From the NCBI RefSeq assembly GCF_007874125.1, contig NZ_CP040128.1:1-64000 (forward strand): DNA of 64,000 bases. Reading direction: 5' to 3'. The notes beneath the pieces are model-generated. The model was given only the letters and a program-made list of their open reading frames with translations, was not told where the DNA came from and did no database searches. The position numbers were made by a program, and so were the translations under genes. Within the stretch, counting starts at the first letter, position 1. Every line of letters starts with the position of its first letter. Shown here piece after piece: positions 1 through 8,142 of this stretch. The stretch is from Noviherbaspirillum sp. UKPF54 (lineage in GTDB: Bacteria; Pseudomonadota; Gammaproteobacteria; Burkholderiales; Burkholderiaceae_D).

Positions 1-488
1 AGGTCCGCGTTCTCGTGCGCGATAGTCGTCAACCTGGCGATGACGTTTTGCAGTGCAGGCAGCACTACATCGTTGCGCGCGGCTTTCAGCATCATGCCAT
101 GCGAGGTGTTGTTGATGTCTTCCGAGGTGCAGGCGAAATGTATGAACTCTGATGCGGCGACCAGTTCCGGCACATCCTTCACCTTTTCTTTCAGCCAGTA
201 TTCGACCGCTTTCACGTCATGGTTGGTCACGGCTTCGATCGCCTTGATGCGTTCCGCGTCCGCTTCGGAAAACTCGTTCGCCAGCTTGTCCAGCAACGCG
301 CTGGCGCCAGCGGAAAAAGGCTTGATTTCCGCGAATCCGGCATTCGACAACGCTTGCAGCCAGGCGATTTCAACCTTCACGCGATGATGCATGAAGCCGG
401 CTTCGGACAGGATCGGGCGCAGCTTGTCGGTCTTGGCAGCGTAACGGCCATCCAGCGGCGAGAGGGCGGAGAGAGGAGAAAGCGACAT
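1..488 (-). CDS. purB: Adenylosuccinate lyase, N-terminal part (runs off window start)
   Basis: The minus-strand frame opens at ATG 488 and is still open at base 1, giving about 162 residues. The start reads MSLSPLSALSPLDGRYAAK, the typical N-terminus of bacterial PurB (SPLDGRY). It continues with the helical lyase fold, including the stretch EFIHFACTSEDINNTSH that holds the substrate-binding TSED(I/V)NN motif. PurB cleaves SAICAR to AICAR and adenylosuccinate to AMP plus fumarate, in the cytoplasm. The C-terminal part with the catalytic serine loop lies outside the window. It is divergent from the GST gene, with a 184-base gap between them. Confidence 0.95.
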   Translation of the reverse strand, partial: MSLSPLSALSPLDGRYAAKTDKLRPILSEAGFMHHRVKVEIAWLQALSNAGFAEIKPFSAGASALLDKLANEFSEADAERIKAIEAVTNHDVKAVEYWLKEKVKDVPELVAASEFIHFACTSEDINNTSHGMMLKAARNDVVLPALQNVIARLTTIAHENAD

Positions 489-623
489 GATATTGAAACG
501 AAGAGGTAAGTAATAAATAACGGCGGAACTGCGCAAAACCACTGCAATCCGCCATTTTACCATTCGTGCCGCCGCGTAAATCCCGGCCTTGAAGAAAGGG
601 CGCGGCGGGGCGGGGCGATAACG

Positions 624-645
624 TGAGGTACCTCAATGTTATAAT
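624..645 (+). promoter_or_regulatory. Candidate -10 box preceded by a perfect 12-bp palindrome, GST promoter
   Basis: TGAGGTACCTCA at 624-635 is a perfect palindrome. A consensus TATAAT follows at 640-645, 28 bases before the GST start. No good -35 box is seen at the expected distance. A palindrome covering the spacer of a promoter is a usual place for a repressor or activator, but the factor is unknown. The site lies in the divergent purB/GST gap, which otherwise shows nothing. Confidence 0.4.
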
Positions 646-672
646 CGCCATCAATTCATACCATACGCATCT

Positions 673-1281
673 ATGAAACTCATCGGCTCTCTCTCCAGTC
701 CCTATGTTCGCAAGGTCCGTATCGTGATGGCGGAAAAGAAGCTCGATTACGAGCTGATTCTGGAGAACGTCTGGGCACCGGATACCAAGATTCAGCAATC
801 CAACCCGCTCGGCAAGGTGCCGTGTCTCATCATGGAAGATGGCGGCGCAATGTTCGATTCGCGCGTGATCGTCGAATACCTCGACACGCTGACCCCGGTG
901 GGCAAGCTGATTCCACCCAACGGCCGTGAACGCGCCGAAGTCAAATGCTGGGAGGCGCTGGCCGATGGTGTGCTCGACGCCGGCGTGTCGGTTCGCCTTG
1001 AAAAGACCCAGCGTCCCGAATCGCAGCAAAGCCCGGAATGGATCAAACGCCAGATGGACAAGGTGCATTCCGGCCTGAAGGCGATGTCCGCCGGTCTGAA
1101 GGATACGGCCTTCTGCTCCGGCAACCATTACACCCTGGCCGACGTCGCAGTGGGTTGCGCGCTGGGCTGGCTGTCGTTCCGCTTCCCGGAGATCGACTGG
1201 CGCGACGCTTATCCCAATCTCTCCAAGCTGTTTGACAAGCTGTCCGAGCGCCAGTCGTTCAAGGACACGATCCCGCAATAA
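673..1281 (+). CDS. Glutathione S-transferase family protein, YibF-like
   Basis: The protein has 202 residues. The thioredoxin-fold N-terminal domain (about 1-78) opens MKLIGSLSSPYVRKVRI, where the serine-proline pair is the usual glutathione-contact site. The NPLGKVPCLI segment carries the cis-proline, and MFDSRVIVEYLD is the glutathione gamma-glutamyl site. The all-helical C-terminal domain follows with the conserved TLADVAVGCALG N-capping region. Length and N-terminus resemble E. coli YibF, a GST homologue of unclear substrate. It is probably monocistronic, since a hairpin terminator follows within 25 bases. The family is certain; the substrate cannot be told. Confidence 0.88.
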   Translation: MKLIGSLSSPYVRKVRIVMAEKKLDYELILENVWAPDTKIQQSNPLGKVPCLIMEDGGAMFDSRVIVEYLDTLTPVGKLIPPNGRERAEVKCWEALADGVLDAGVSVRLEKTQRPESQQSPEWIKRQMDKVHSGLKAMSAGLKDTAFCSGNHYTLADVAVGCALGWLSFRFPEIDWRDAYPNLSKLFDKLSERQSFKDTIPQ

Positions 1282-1300
1282 TTCGTGCAGACGCGCAGCA

Positions 1301-1334
1301 AAAAGGGCAGCCACACCGGCTGCCCTTCGTTTTT
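1301..1334. terminator. Rho-independent terminator between convergent GST and bfr genes
   Basis: The stem is GGGCAGCC (1305-1312) with GGCTGCCC (1318-1325) and a five-base loop. A T run follows on the plus strand and an A run precedes it. It sits between two convergent genes, so it can serve both. Confidence 0.85.
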
Positions 1335-1352
1335 TTCGAGCGCTCGAATCGC

Positions 1353-1823
1353 TTATTCGCCCATCTGCGACTGCAGGTAATTCTGCAATCCCACCTTACC
1401 GATCAACTCCAGTTGCGTCTCGATCCATTCGATATGTTCCTCCGTATCGTCGAGAATTTCCTGGAAAATTTGGCGTGATACGTAATCGCCTGCTTTCTCG
1501 CAGGCGGCGATGCCATCCTTGAGCGATTGCTGTGCGCCTTGCTCCACTTTCAGATCGCACTCCAGCATTTCCTGGGTCGACTCGCCGATCAGCAGCTTGT
1601 TGAGCGCCTGCAGATTGGGTAAGCCATCGAGCATCAGGATGCGGTTGATCAGCTTGTCCGCATGCTTCATCTCGTCGATCGATTCTTCATATTCCTTCTT
1701 CGCGATTTTCTCCAGTCCCCAATGCTTGTACATGCGGGCATGAAGAAAATACTGGTTGATCGCGGTGAGTTCGTTGGTCAGCTGTGCATTGAGCAGCTTA
1801 ATGATATTGGGATCACCTTTCAT
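1353..1823 (-). CDS. bfr: Bacterioferritin
   Basis: A 156-residue haem-containing ferritin that oxidises and stores iron in a 24-mer shell. All ferroxidase ligands are at family positions: Glu18, Glu51, His54, Glu94, Glu127 and His130. Met52, the haem axial ligand that separates Bfr from Ftn and Dps, is present (DEMKH). The start was set at ATG 1823 (MKGDPNIIKLLN), which has a GAGGT ribosome site. A longer frame reaching 1931 adds 36 residues without family resemblance. A partner ferredoxin gene lies upstream on the same strand, and a Fur-like box sits at 1966-1980, suggesting iron control. Confidence 0.96.
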   Translation of the reverse strand: MKGDPNIIKLLNAQLTNELTAINQYFLHARMYKHWGLEKIAKKEYEESIDEMKHADKLINRILMLDGLPNLQALNKLLIGESTQEMLECDLKVEQGAQQSLKDGIAACEKAGDYVSRQIFQEILDDTEEHIEWIETQLELIGKVGLQNYLQSQMGE

Positions 1824-2152
1824 GTATACCTCGCATGTAATGGGTCGGAATAGGCTTGGTAGACGGACAAGCGGGCTAACCGAGCCGGCGTCTACCCATG
1901 ATAGCGCACCGCCTTGCCATTTCCATCCCACTCCCGCATTTCGTTAGCAGGAATCATTTGCATAGTGAGATGAACTATCATTCGCCCGCACAGCGCTTGC
2001 CGGCACATCATTATCGGCATTACATGTTGGGGAGCTATAGACAGATCGCAATGAATTGATGCGATCGGATGATGTATGCGTACGCCAAGGTCCTGGCGGG
2101 GAAGATATCCCGTTGTGCAAGCAAGCGGCAACGAGGGCGAGAGATGCTTTTT
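1824..2152. other. Gap between bfr and bfd: no gene, regulatory sequence only
   Basis: No credible coding frame was found in these 329 bases. They hold a Fur-like box (1966-1980), the half site ATCATTATC (2007-2015) and a 7-bp inverted repeat, GATCGCA (2044-2050) with TGCGATC (2060-2066). The repeat could end bfd transcription or bind a regulator. It lacks a T tract. Confidence 0.6.
1966..1980 (-). promoter_or_regulatory. Candidate Fur box upstream of bfr
   Basis: Read on the minus strand the site is TGATAGTTCATCTCA. It matches the 7-1-7 Fur consensus TGATAATnATTATCA at 11 of 14 defined bases, 143 bases before the bfr start. A second partial site, GATAATGAT on the minus strand, lies at 2007-2015. 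The call rests on sequence match and on bfr being a classic Fur target. Confidence 0.45.
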
Positions 2153-2368
2153 TCAGGCAGCAAGCGCGGGGGCGAATGCGGATGGTTGCGCTTCCAGTTC
2201 GCGCTCTTCAAGGCATTCGCGCAAGACAGTCTTGGCGCAAGAATGGCATTTGCCGCAGCAGGTGCCTACGCCGAGTTGCGTGCGCAGTTCTGGCATGGTG
2301 GTCATTCCGGTGTCGACCGCCTCGCGAATTTTCCGCTCCGAGACGTTATAGCAAACGCAGACAATCAT
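2153..2368 (-). CDS. bfd: Bacterioferritin-associated ferredoxin, [2Fe-2S]
   Basis: A 71-residue protein starting MIVCVCYNVSERKIREAV at ATG 2368. The C-x-C pair (Cys4, Cys6) and the later CCGKCHSC cluster provide the four cysteine ligands of the Bfd [2Fe-2S] fold. Bfd docks on bacterioferritin and passes electrons to its haem so that stored ferric iron is released. A longer frame up to 2440 lacks homology and was not used. The gene sits between hemP (upstream) and bfr (downstream) on one strand, a consistent iron-handling group. The C-terminal tail past the cluster is Ala/Glu-rich and likely disordered. Confidence 0.93.
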   Translation of the reverse strand: MIVCVCYNVSERKIREAVDTGMTTMPELRTQLGVGTCCGKCHSCAKTVLRECLEERELEAQPSAFAPALAA

Positions 2369-2436
2369 TGGCGTACCTTGGAAAGTGAATCTAACTAAGC
2401 TGTTCGCATCTTTGCCGGGCGTAGCTGGCAATATCC

Positions 2437-2628
2437 TCAAGCGGTCAGGATCAGCTTGTTGAGCTGGGTCAGCCGCAAGCGGTAAATTCGGCCTTGATGG
2501 TCGATTTCCACTTCCCGCGCCTGGCGGAACAAGTCTTCGCTCTTTATCCGCACCGCCGGCACCGGATTCAACTCGGCGTTCGGGTGTGCGCTCGCCGGTT
2601 GCATCACTTGCCGGGAGGGATGGGCCAT
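2437..2628 (-). CDS. hemP: Hemin uptake protein HemP
   Basis: A 63-residue protein whose C-terminal half, with YRLRLTQLNKLILTA, is the HemP family signature; the first 25 residues are low-complexity. HemP proteins are small, usually Fur-regulated factors linked to haem uptake. In some Burkholderiales they act as transcriptional activators of the haem receptor operon. It ends 68 bases before bfd, so hemP and bfd may share a transcript. An AT-rich inverted repeat just upstream (2645-2680) is a candidate Fur operator. Confidence 0.9.
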   Translation of the reverse strand: MAHPSRQVMQPASAHPNAELNPVPAVRIKSEDLFRQAREVEIDHQGRIYRLRLTQLNKLILTA

Positions 2629-2644
2629 TACTTGTTCCTTTGCA

Positions 2645-2680
2645 AATGCGAATAATTCGTATTTAGATTATTCGGCATTT
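2645..2680 (-). promoter_or_regulatory. Inverted repeats upstream of hemP, candidate Fur operator
   Basis: CGAATAAT (2649-2656) and ATTATTCG (2667-2674) form a perfect 8-bp inverted repeat. The left part alone reads TGCGAATAATTCGTA, a near palindrome of 7-1-7 layout resembling a degenerate Fur box. It lies 20-50 bases before the hemP start, where an operator would block transcription. The regulator is inferred from position. Confidence 0.45.
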
Positions 2681-2805
2681 TACTGAGGATTGCAAGGAAT
2701 TTTGTGAATTGACCCGGATGTCGTTGCTTTATGGGTATGCCATCCGGAACGTTATCGCGTCGATATTTGGGGATTTTCCGTGATCTTGTATGAAGTAGGC
2801 CGGAT

Positions 2806-2831
2806 GCAAAAAGGGCGCATTGCGCGCCCCT
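2806..2831 (-). terminator. Rho-independent terminator of the lipoprotein gene
   Basis: Read on the minus strand, GGGCGC and GCGCCC enclose a five-base loop (2813-2829) and are followed by five T. It begins about 25 bases after the stop of the lipoprotein gene. Confidence 0.8.
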
Positions 2832-2852
2832 TGGATTTGTGTCCTTTGGATC

Positions 2853-3818
2853 TTAATTGGTGAGCATTTTTATCGGATTGGCCAAACTACTCAAGTTATC
2901 CCATGTGACGGACGTGCTCGAATCGATAACGCTGTCGTTATTCCAGTCGACGGCAAGTTGTGCCGATGTGGTATCCATCGCAGTAAAGGTAAGCGACGCG
3001 TTGTCAGGAGCCTTGATAATCATGACGCCCTGTGTCGGCTTGCCGGCAACGTGTTCCGACGAGATTTGACGCTGGAACGCCGTTGAGGTTTTTTTGATGT
3101 CGTAACTGGTCGTGCCCAGCGCGCCGAACTTGCCCTGCAACGTAAAATCGGCGTTAAACGTATTCAATCCCGATGAATTGATTTCGCCGCTATACGCGAG
3201 ATGCGAAATATTGCGCACGACGGAAGCGCCTCCCGCTGCAACTTCAAAGCTCGTTTGCAGCTGAGTATTGGTTGCCTGGAAGGTCCCGACGTTCGGCGCA
3301 GTCTGCTTGTAGTGGACGGTCAGATCGCCGGTTTGGGATGACGTCCAGGTGTTGAAGGTGGGGTCGAGGCTAGTGCGATAGTCGAAAGTAATCGTGAGCG
3401 TGCCTTCCCACGCCGTGTCGTGGAAAGGATCGCCTGTTAAATCGCTTAGCTTGATGGTTTGAGTGCCATTGCTTACCCATGCGCCATTGTCGCACTTGAC
3501 ATCGGTAAGCGTGACGGTGTTGGTTCCCGTATCTACCGTCCGCTTTGAGCTGCCGCCCAATGTGCAGAGTTGAGCAGAGTAGTCGGCATCCGCCGCCGCA
3601 GCCACATTCAAGACGGACAGGTTAATTTGATTGTTCAGCAAATCGAGTGCCCAGTATGCCTGGGCTCCCACACTGCTTGCATTGGCTTGATTGACTTGAG
3701 CGTTGCGATCGGGCGCAGGCGCATTGGATGTGCCGCCGCCTCCGCCGCCACAACCGGCAAGCAATAAGGCGGAAGCGGCCGCAAAGGCCATTGCAGCGCG
3801 AGAAGCTGAGGAGGTCAT
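2853..3818 (-). CDS. Hypothetical lipoprotein of unknown function
   Basis: A 321-residue protein with a clear lipoprotein signal: basic N-terminus, hydrophobic stretch, and lipobox LLAGC with Cys23 as the lipidation site. A glycine run (GCGGGGGG) and an Asn/Ala-rich linker follow, a common tether in outer-membrane lipoproteins. The mature part is rich in Thr, Ser, Asn and alternating hydrophobic residues (for example TVTLTDVKCDNGAW and GTLTITFDY), which suggests a beta-rich fold. Two further cysteines (about 86 and 108) could form a disulfide. No family is recognised. The gene has its own terminator and no obvious operon partner. Confidence 0.75.
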   Translation of the reverse strand: MTSSASRAAMAFAAASALLLAGCGGGGGGTSNAPAPDRNAQVNQANASSVGAQAYWALDLLNNQINLSVLNVAAAADADYSAQLCTLGGSSKRTVDTGTNTVTLTDVKCDNGAWVSNGTQTIKLSDLTGDPFHDTAWEGTLTITFDYRTSLDPTFNTWTSSQTGDLTVHYKQTAPNVGTFQATNTQLQTSFEVAAGGASVVRNISHLAYSGEINSSGLNTFNADFTLQGKFGALGTTSYDIKKTSTAFQRQISSEHVAGKPTQGVMIIKAPDNASLTFTAMDTTSAQLAVDWNNDSVIDSSTSVTWDNLSSLANPIKMLTN

Positions 3819-3953
3819 GTCAGCAATCCTGGGGTGAGATGAATTGAGGTCGCGCCGAGGCGCGACACTTCGGTTTCCAAAAAAGCAATGAATGCCAATA
3901 GTAAATTAATAGCAGGCAATCAGCGTAAATGGATAGCCGAAAATATTGACATC

Positions 3954-5075
3954 TCAGGCCACAGGCATGGCATGACTGGATATGATGCCGCCGCCCAAGC
4001 AGACATCGTCCAGATAAAGCACAGCGGACTGCCCCGGAGTGACCGCCCACTGCTGAGCATGAAAGCGCAGCGAGAAGCGGTCTGCTTCGGCAGAAAAGGC
4101 GCAGCCCACATCGGACTGTCGATAACGCGTCTTGGCTGACAATGCGTTCAGTTGTGGCGGCGCGCCGGCAATCCAGCTTACCTGATCGGCCTGCAGTGAG
4201 TCGGACAGCAGCCAGGGGTGGTCGTGGCCTTGCACTACGTAGAGGATGTTACGCTCCACATCTTTGCGGGCGACATACCACGCATCATTGGTGCCGTCGG
4301 CGTTGCGGAACGATTTCATGCCGCCCAGTCCGATGCCCTTGCGCTGGCCGAGCGTATAAAAGCTCAGGCCGACATGTTCGCCCACGGTTGCGCCCTCCGG
4401 CGTCATCATCGGCCCCGGCTGATAGGACAGGTAGCGGTTCAAAAATTCGCGGAACGGCCGCTCGCCGATGAAGCAGATGCCGGTCGAATCTTTCTTCTTT
4501 GCGTTCGGTAGTCCGATCTTTTCCGCGATCTTGCGCACTTCGGTCTTGGGGATTTCGCCTAGCGGGAACAGCGTCTTCGATAACTGTGCCTGGTTCAGTC
4601 GGTGTAAGAAGTAGCTTTGATCCTTGCTCGCATCGAGCGCCTTCAGTAGTTCGAATTGCCCGGCATTCGGTCCCGATTTGACTTCGCGTACGCGCGCGTA
4701 ATGACCGGTGGCGATCAGGTCGGCGCCCAGCTGCATTGCATGGTCGAGAAACGCCTTGAACTTGATTTCGGCATTGCACAGTACATCCGGATTCGGCGTG
4801 CGGCCGGCCTGATATTCGCGCAGGAATTCGGCGAATACCCGGTCCTTGTACTCGGCGGCGAAATTGACTGCCTCGATATCGACGCCGACCACGTCGGCCA
4901 CACTCGCCGCGTCGATCCAGTCCTGCCGCGACGAGCAATACTCGGAATTGTCGTCATCCTCCCAGTTCTTCATGAACAGGCCGATGACTTCGTATCCCTG
5001 TTCCTTCAGCAGCCAGGCCGATACCGATGAATCGACGCCGCCGGACATGCCAATCACAACCCGCTTCTTAGCCAT
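3954..5075 (-). CDS. mnmA: tRNA-specific 2-thiouridylase MnmA
   Basis: A 373-residue enzyme that thiolates C2 of wobble uridine 34 in tRNA-Lys, -Glu and -Gln, using ATP and sulfur from the IscS-TusA relay. The PP-loop motif SGGVDSS is near residue 10. The two catalytic cysteines sit in [12 protein letters not shown] (about 100) and [11 protein letters not shown] (about 200). The start is ATG 5075 with a GGGGA ribosome site; a TTG 12 bases upstream is less likely. It overlaps the end of the NUDIX gene by 8 bases, so the two are probably translationally coupled, the nudJ-mnmA pairing also seen in other proteobacteria. Confidence 0.96.
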   Translation of the reverse strand: MAKKRVVIGMSGGVDSSVSAWLLKEQGYEVIGLFMKNWEDDDNSEYCSSRQDWIDAASVADVVGVDIEAVNFAAEYKDRVFAEFLREYQAGRTPNPDVLCNAEIKFKAFLDHAMQLGADLIATGHYARVREVKSGPNAGQFELLKALDASKDQSYFLHRLNQAQLSKTLFPLGEIPKTEVRKIAEKIGLPNAKKKDSTGICFIGERPFREFLNRYLSYQPGPMMTPEGATVGEHVGLSFYTLGQRKGIGLGGMKSFRNADGTNDAWYVARKDVERNILYVVQGHDHPWLLSDSLQADQVSWIAGAPPQLNALSAKTRYRQSDVGCAFSAEADRFSLRFHAQQWAVTPGQSAVLYLDDVCLGGGIISSHAMPVA

Positions 5076-5550
5076 GGAGTTCCCCAACGACGCTAGGATG
5101 GGTATAGATGATGGACAGCGGTGTGCGCTTTCCCGCGAGGTAGTCGTCGACGCAGCGCATGACTAGCTGGCTGCGATGTTTTTCCTGGCAGGCGAGCAGT
5201 TCCTCGCGCGTCATCCAGACGGCGCGCAAAATGCCGTGGTCGAGTGGCCGGTCATGCGCGCGGCCGAGCTCGCCGGTAAAGGCAAAGCGTAGGTAGGTCA
5301 CTTCCTTGTGCGTGCGCGAAGACAGGTAGCGCGACATGTACATGCCCAGCAAGGCTGTTGGTGTGAAGTCGTACGCCGCTTCTTCGAGCGTTTCACGCGC
5401 CACGGCATCGATGAGCGATTCGTTGGGATCCAGATGGCCCGCCGGTTGGTTGAAGCGGATACCGTCGCTTGTTTCTTCCTCAACCAGCAGAAAATGGCCG
5501 GCGCGCTCGATGACTGCGGCAACCGTAACAGAGGGTTTCCAAACGTCCAT
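5068..5550 (-). CDS. nudJ: NUDIX hydrolase, NudJ-type phosphatase
   Basis: A 160-residue protein beginning [20 protein letters not shown]. The NUDIX box is visible: a GHLDPNES lead-in followed by the [12 protein letters not shown] helix carrying the RExxEE metal-binding residues. E. coli NudJ hydrolyses nucleoside di- and triphosphates and the thiamin precursor HMP-PP. The start at ATG 5550 has an AAGGAA ribosome site; a longer frame to 5592 was rejected. It is directly upstream of mnmA with overlapping ends, the same context as in enterobacteria, which supports the NudJ subgroup. Confidence 0.85.
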   Translation of the reverse strand: MDVWKPSVTVAAVIERAGHFLLVEEETSDGIRFNQPAGHLDPNESLIDAVARETLEEAAYDFTPTALLGMYMSRYLSSRTHKEVTYLRFAFTGELGRAHDRPLDHGILRAVWMTREELLACQEKHRSQLVMRCVDDYLAGKRTPLSIIYTHPSVVGELHG

Positions 5551-6052
5551 AGTGTTCCTTAAAGTGGGCGCCATTTTACCTTGATGATGCAATGTGCGTG
5601 CCCTAGAAGTGCGATCGAACGATGCGCGGGAGGATGATCTGCTGAGCGATGGAAAAGGTATTGATGTTTCGCAATTTAAGGAAAAGATATATTGGCAAAG
5701 AGATTAATAGATTGGCAAAATTGGCAATTCAATAACTATGAGCTTTTTGCCACTTCAACCAATTCAACCGAGGCGGGGGAGACGCCTGATTTGGACACCC
5801 AGCAGTGCGCCAAATAAAAAAGAACGGTTGTGCTAATTTTTCATTTCCGTGTAAGATCAACGTAAGATTTCGCATCATTGGAGAAAACCGATGAGAATCG
5901 GCGTTTCTGCCGGATCATTGCGGGTAAGATCAATCTTGTCCAAATGTTTTTATCAATCTGGAAATAACCCGCTTTAACACATCAGTTTACGGTGCAATAT
6001 GCGGCGCCTGTTTCACCCGAGGCGGCGCGGACTTGCACAGCTAGGAGAAAAA
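5551..6052. other. 502-base gap before panD: no gene, clustered short repeats
   Basis: No credible frame is present. The sequence is more AT-rich than its surroundings. TTGGCAA occurs three times (5692-5698, 5712-5718, 5721-5727) and its complement TTTGCCA at 5746-5752. GTAAGAT occurs at 5851, 5862 and 5924. These look like regulator binding sites or remnants, not coding sequence. No strong promoter was identified. Confidence 0.5.
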
Positions 6053-6412
6053 ATGCAGCGCATCATGCTTCGGTCGAAAATCCATCGAGTCACAGTCACG
6101 CAAGCCGACTTGCATTACGAGGGGTCGTGCGGAATTGACGAAAACCTGCTGGAAGCAGCCGACATCAAGGAATTCGAAAAAATCGAACTCTACAATGTCA
6201 ACAACGGCGAGCGTTTTTCGACTTATGCAATCAAGGGCAAGCGCGGAAGCGGAGAAATTTCCCTCAATGGCGCAGCCGCACGTCGTGCCCATTTGGGCGA
6301 TTTGCTGATCATCTGTACTTACGCGCCCATGAACGAAACCGAAGTGGAGACCTATGTCCCGAAGATCGTGTTCGTGGACGAAAAAAACCAGATCACCGGA
6401 CAAAAAAAATAA
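6053..6412 (+). CDS. panD: Aspartate 1-decarboxylase precursor
   Basis: A 119-residue pyruvoyl enzyme that makes beta-alanine from L-aspartate for pantothenate and CoA. The self-cleavage site is Gly24-Ser25 in HYEGSCG; Ser25 becomes the pyruvoyl group. The barrel core [18 protein letters not shown] and the [12 protein letters not shown] loop are intact. The start is ATG 6053, preceded by an AGGAGA ribosome site; an upstream in-frame start at 5999 adds an Arg-rich stretch foreign to the family. It stands alone, separated from panB and panC, which are not in the window. Confidence 0.96.
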   Translation: MQRIMLRSKIHRVTVTQADLHYEGSCGIDENLLEAADIKEFEKIELYNVNNGERFSTYAIKGKRGSGEISLNGAAARRAHLGDLLIICTYAPMNETEVETYVPKIVFVDEKNQITGQKK

Positions 6413-6534
6413 TCGTAACGAGGATGGAAGAACGCGCCATCCTAATCTAATACATAGCGGGGAACCCGTCGCATTTTTCGTTCCCGCAGCCCGACAAACT
6501 CGCAAATCTCGCATATAACAACAGGGGGAATCGT

Positions 6535-8124
6535 ATGCCTCTCACGATTGGAGTACCAAGAGAAGTCTTTCCAGGGGAAAAACGCGTCGCGACTGTTCCC
6601 GATGTCGTTGAAAAGCTCGTCAAGCTGGGATTTTCGGTGGCAGTCGAATCCGGTGCCGGCGATGCCGCCAACTTCGGCGACGATGTCTATCGTGCTGCTG
6701 GCGCCCAGGTCGTCGATGGCGCGGCCAAGCTGTGGACGACGTCCGATATCGTGTTCAAGGTGCGCCCCCCGAGTTCGGAGGAAGTCGGCCTGATGCGCGA
6801 AGGCGGCACGCTCATTTCCTTCATCTGGCCGGCGCAAAACCCCGAACTGATGAAACAGTTGGCGGCCAAGAAGGCAACCGTGCTGGCCATCGACTCTCTG
6901 CCGCGTACCTTGAGTCGCGCGCAGAAGATGGACGCGTTGACCTCGCAGGCTGGCGTTGCTGGCTATCGCGCCGTCATTGAGGCTGCCAACGCCTTCGGCC
7001 GCTTCTTCAGCGGCCAGGTGACGGCAGCCGGCAAGATTCCGCCGGCCAAGGTCTTCATCGCCGGCGCAGGTGTGGCCGGTCTGGCGGCAATCGGCACGGC
7101 CGCCGGCCTGGGCGCCATCGTGCGCGCCAATGACACCCGTGCCGAAGTGGCCGACCAGGTCGTGTCGCTGGGCGGCGAATTCGTCAAGGTCGATTACGAG
7201 GAAGAGGGCTCCGGCGGCGGCGGCTATGCCAAGGTGATGAGCGAAGGCTTCCAGCAGGCCCAGCGCGAGATGTATGCCAAGCAGGCCAAGGAGGTGGACA
7301 TCATCATCACGACCGCCTTGATTCCCGGTAAGCCGGCGCCCAAGCTGATCACCGCCGACATGGTGAAGAGCATGAAGCCGGGCAGCGTCATCGTCGACAT
7401 GGCGGCCGAACAGGGCGGCAACTGCGAACTGACCGAGCCCGGCCAGGCTGTGGTGAAGCATGGTGTGACCATCGTCGGCTACACGGATCTGGTCAGCCGC
7501 CTGTCGAAGCAATCGTCGACGCTGTATTCGAACAACCTGCTGCGCCTGACCGAGGAACTGTGCAAGACCAAGAACGGCATCATCGACGTCAACATGGAAG
7601 ACGATGCCATCCGCGGCCTGACCGTCATCAAGGACGGCGAGGTCACATGGCCGCCGCCGGCGCCTAAGCTGCCGGCAACGCCGGCAGCACCCGCGGCCAA
7701 GCCGGCCGTGGCAGCGCCTCCCAAGACGCATGGCCATGGCGCGCCGAGCGAGCCAGCCTCTGGCTCCCGCATCGCGATCCTGTTCGGTGTCGCGGCAGCG
7801 CTGTTCTGGATCATTGGTGCCTACGCGCCGGCGGCATTCCTCGGGCACTTCACGGTGTTCGTGCTGGCCTGCTTCGTCGGCTACATGGTGGTGTGGAACG
7901 TGACGCCGTCGCTGCATACGCCGCTCATGAGCGTGACTAATGCGATTTCCAGCATCATCGCCATCGGCGCGCTGGTGCAGATCGCGCCGCCGTTGAGCGC
8001 GGGTGTCGAGCATCCGGGCGACTGGATCCGCTGGCTGGCCGTGATCGGCATCGTGCTCACGACGATTAACATGTTCGGCGGATTCGCCGTGACCCGCCGC
8101 ATGCTGGCGATGTTCCGCAAATAA
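6535..8124 (+). CDS. pntA: NAD(P) transhydrogenase subunit alpha
   Basis: A 529-residue single-chain alpha subunit like E. coli PntA (510). Domain I (about 1-380), the NAD(H)-binding part, begins [19 protein letters not shown] and contains the [13 protein letters not shown] nucleotide loop near residue 180. An Ala/Pro-rich linker (about 380-405) leads to about four membrane helices (415-525) that contribute to the proton channel. With PntB it couples proton entry to hydride transfer from NADH to NADP+, supplying NADPH at the inner membrane. A GGGGGA ribosome site lies ahead of ATG 6535. The 19-base gap to pntB indicates an operon. Confidence 0.97.
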   Translation: MPLTIGVPREVFPGEKRVATVPDVVEKLVKLGFSVAVESGAGDAANFGDDVYRAAGAQVVDGAAKLWTTSDIVFKVRPPSSEEVGLMREGGTLISFIWPAQNPELMKQLAAKKATVLAIDSLPRTLSRAQKMDALTSQAGVAGYRAVIEAANAFGRFFSGQVTAAGKIPPAKVFIAGAGVAGLAAIGTAAGLGAIVRANDTRAEVADQVVSLGGEFVKVDYEEEGSGGGGYAKVMSEGFQQAQREMYAKQAKEVDIIITTALIPGKPAPKLITADMVKSMKPGSVIVDMAAEQGGNCELTEPGQAVVKHGVTIVGYTDLVSRLSKQSSTLYSNNLLRLTEELCKTKNGIIDVNMEDDAIRGLTVIKDGEVTWPPPAPKLPATPAAPAAKPAVAAPPKTHGHGAPSEPASGSRIAILFGVAAALFWIIGAYAPAAFLGHFTVFVLACFVGYMVVWNVTPSLHTPLMSVTNAISSIIAIGALVQIAPPLSAGVEHPGDWIRWLAVIGIVLTTINMFGGFAVTRRMLAMFRK

Positions 8125-8142
8125 TAAAGGGAGGCGATAACA

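Noticed and set aside
370..1314. A 314-codon minus-strand frame across the purB start and GST gene
   Set aside because: It overlaps the real purB start in another frame and mirrors the GST gene; no homology is visible.
6421..6443. AGGATGG/CCATCCT hairpin after panD as a terminator
   Set aside because: The 7-bp stem has no T tract after it, so it was not called a terminator.
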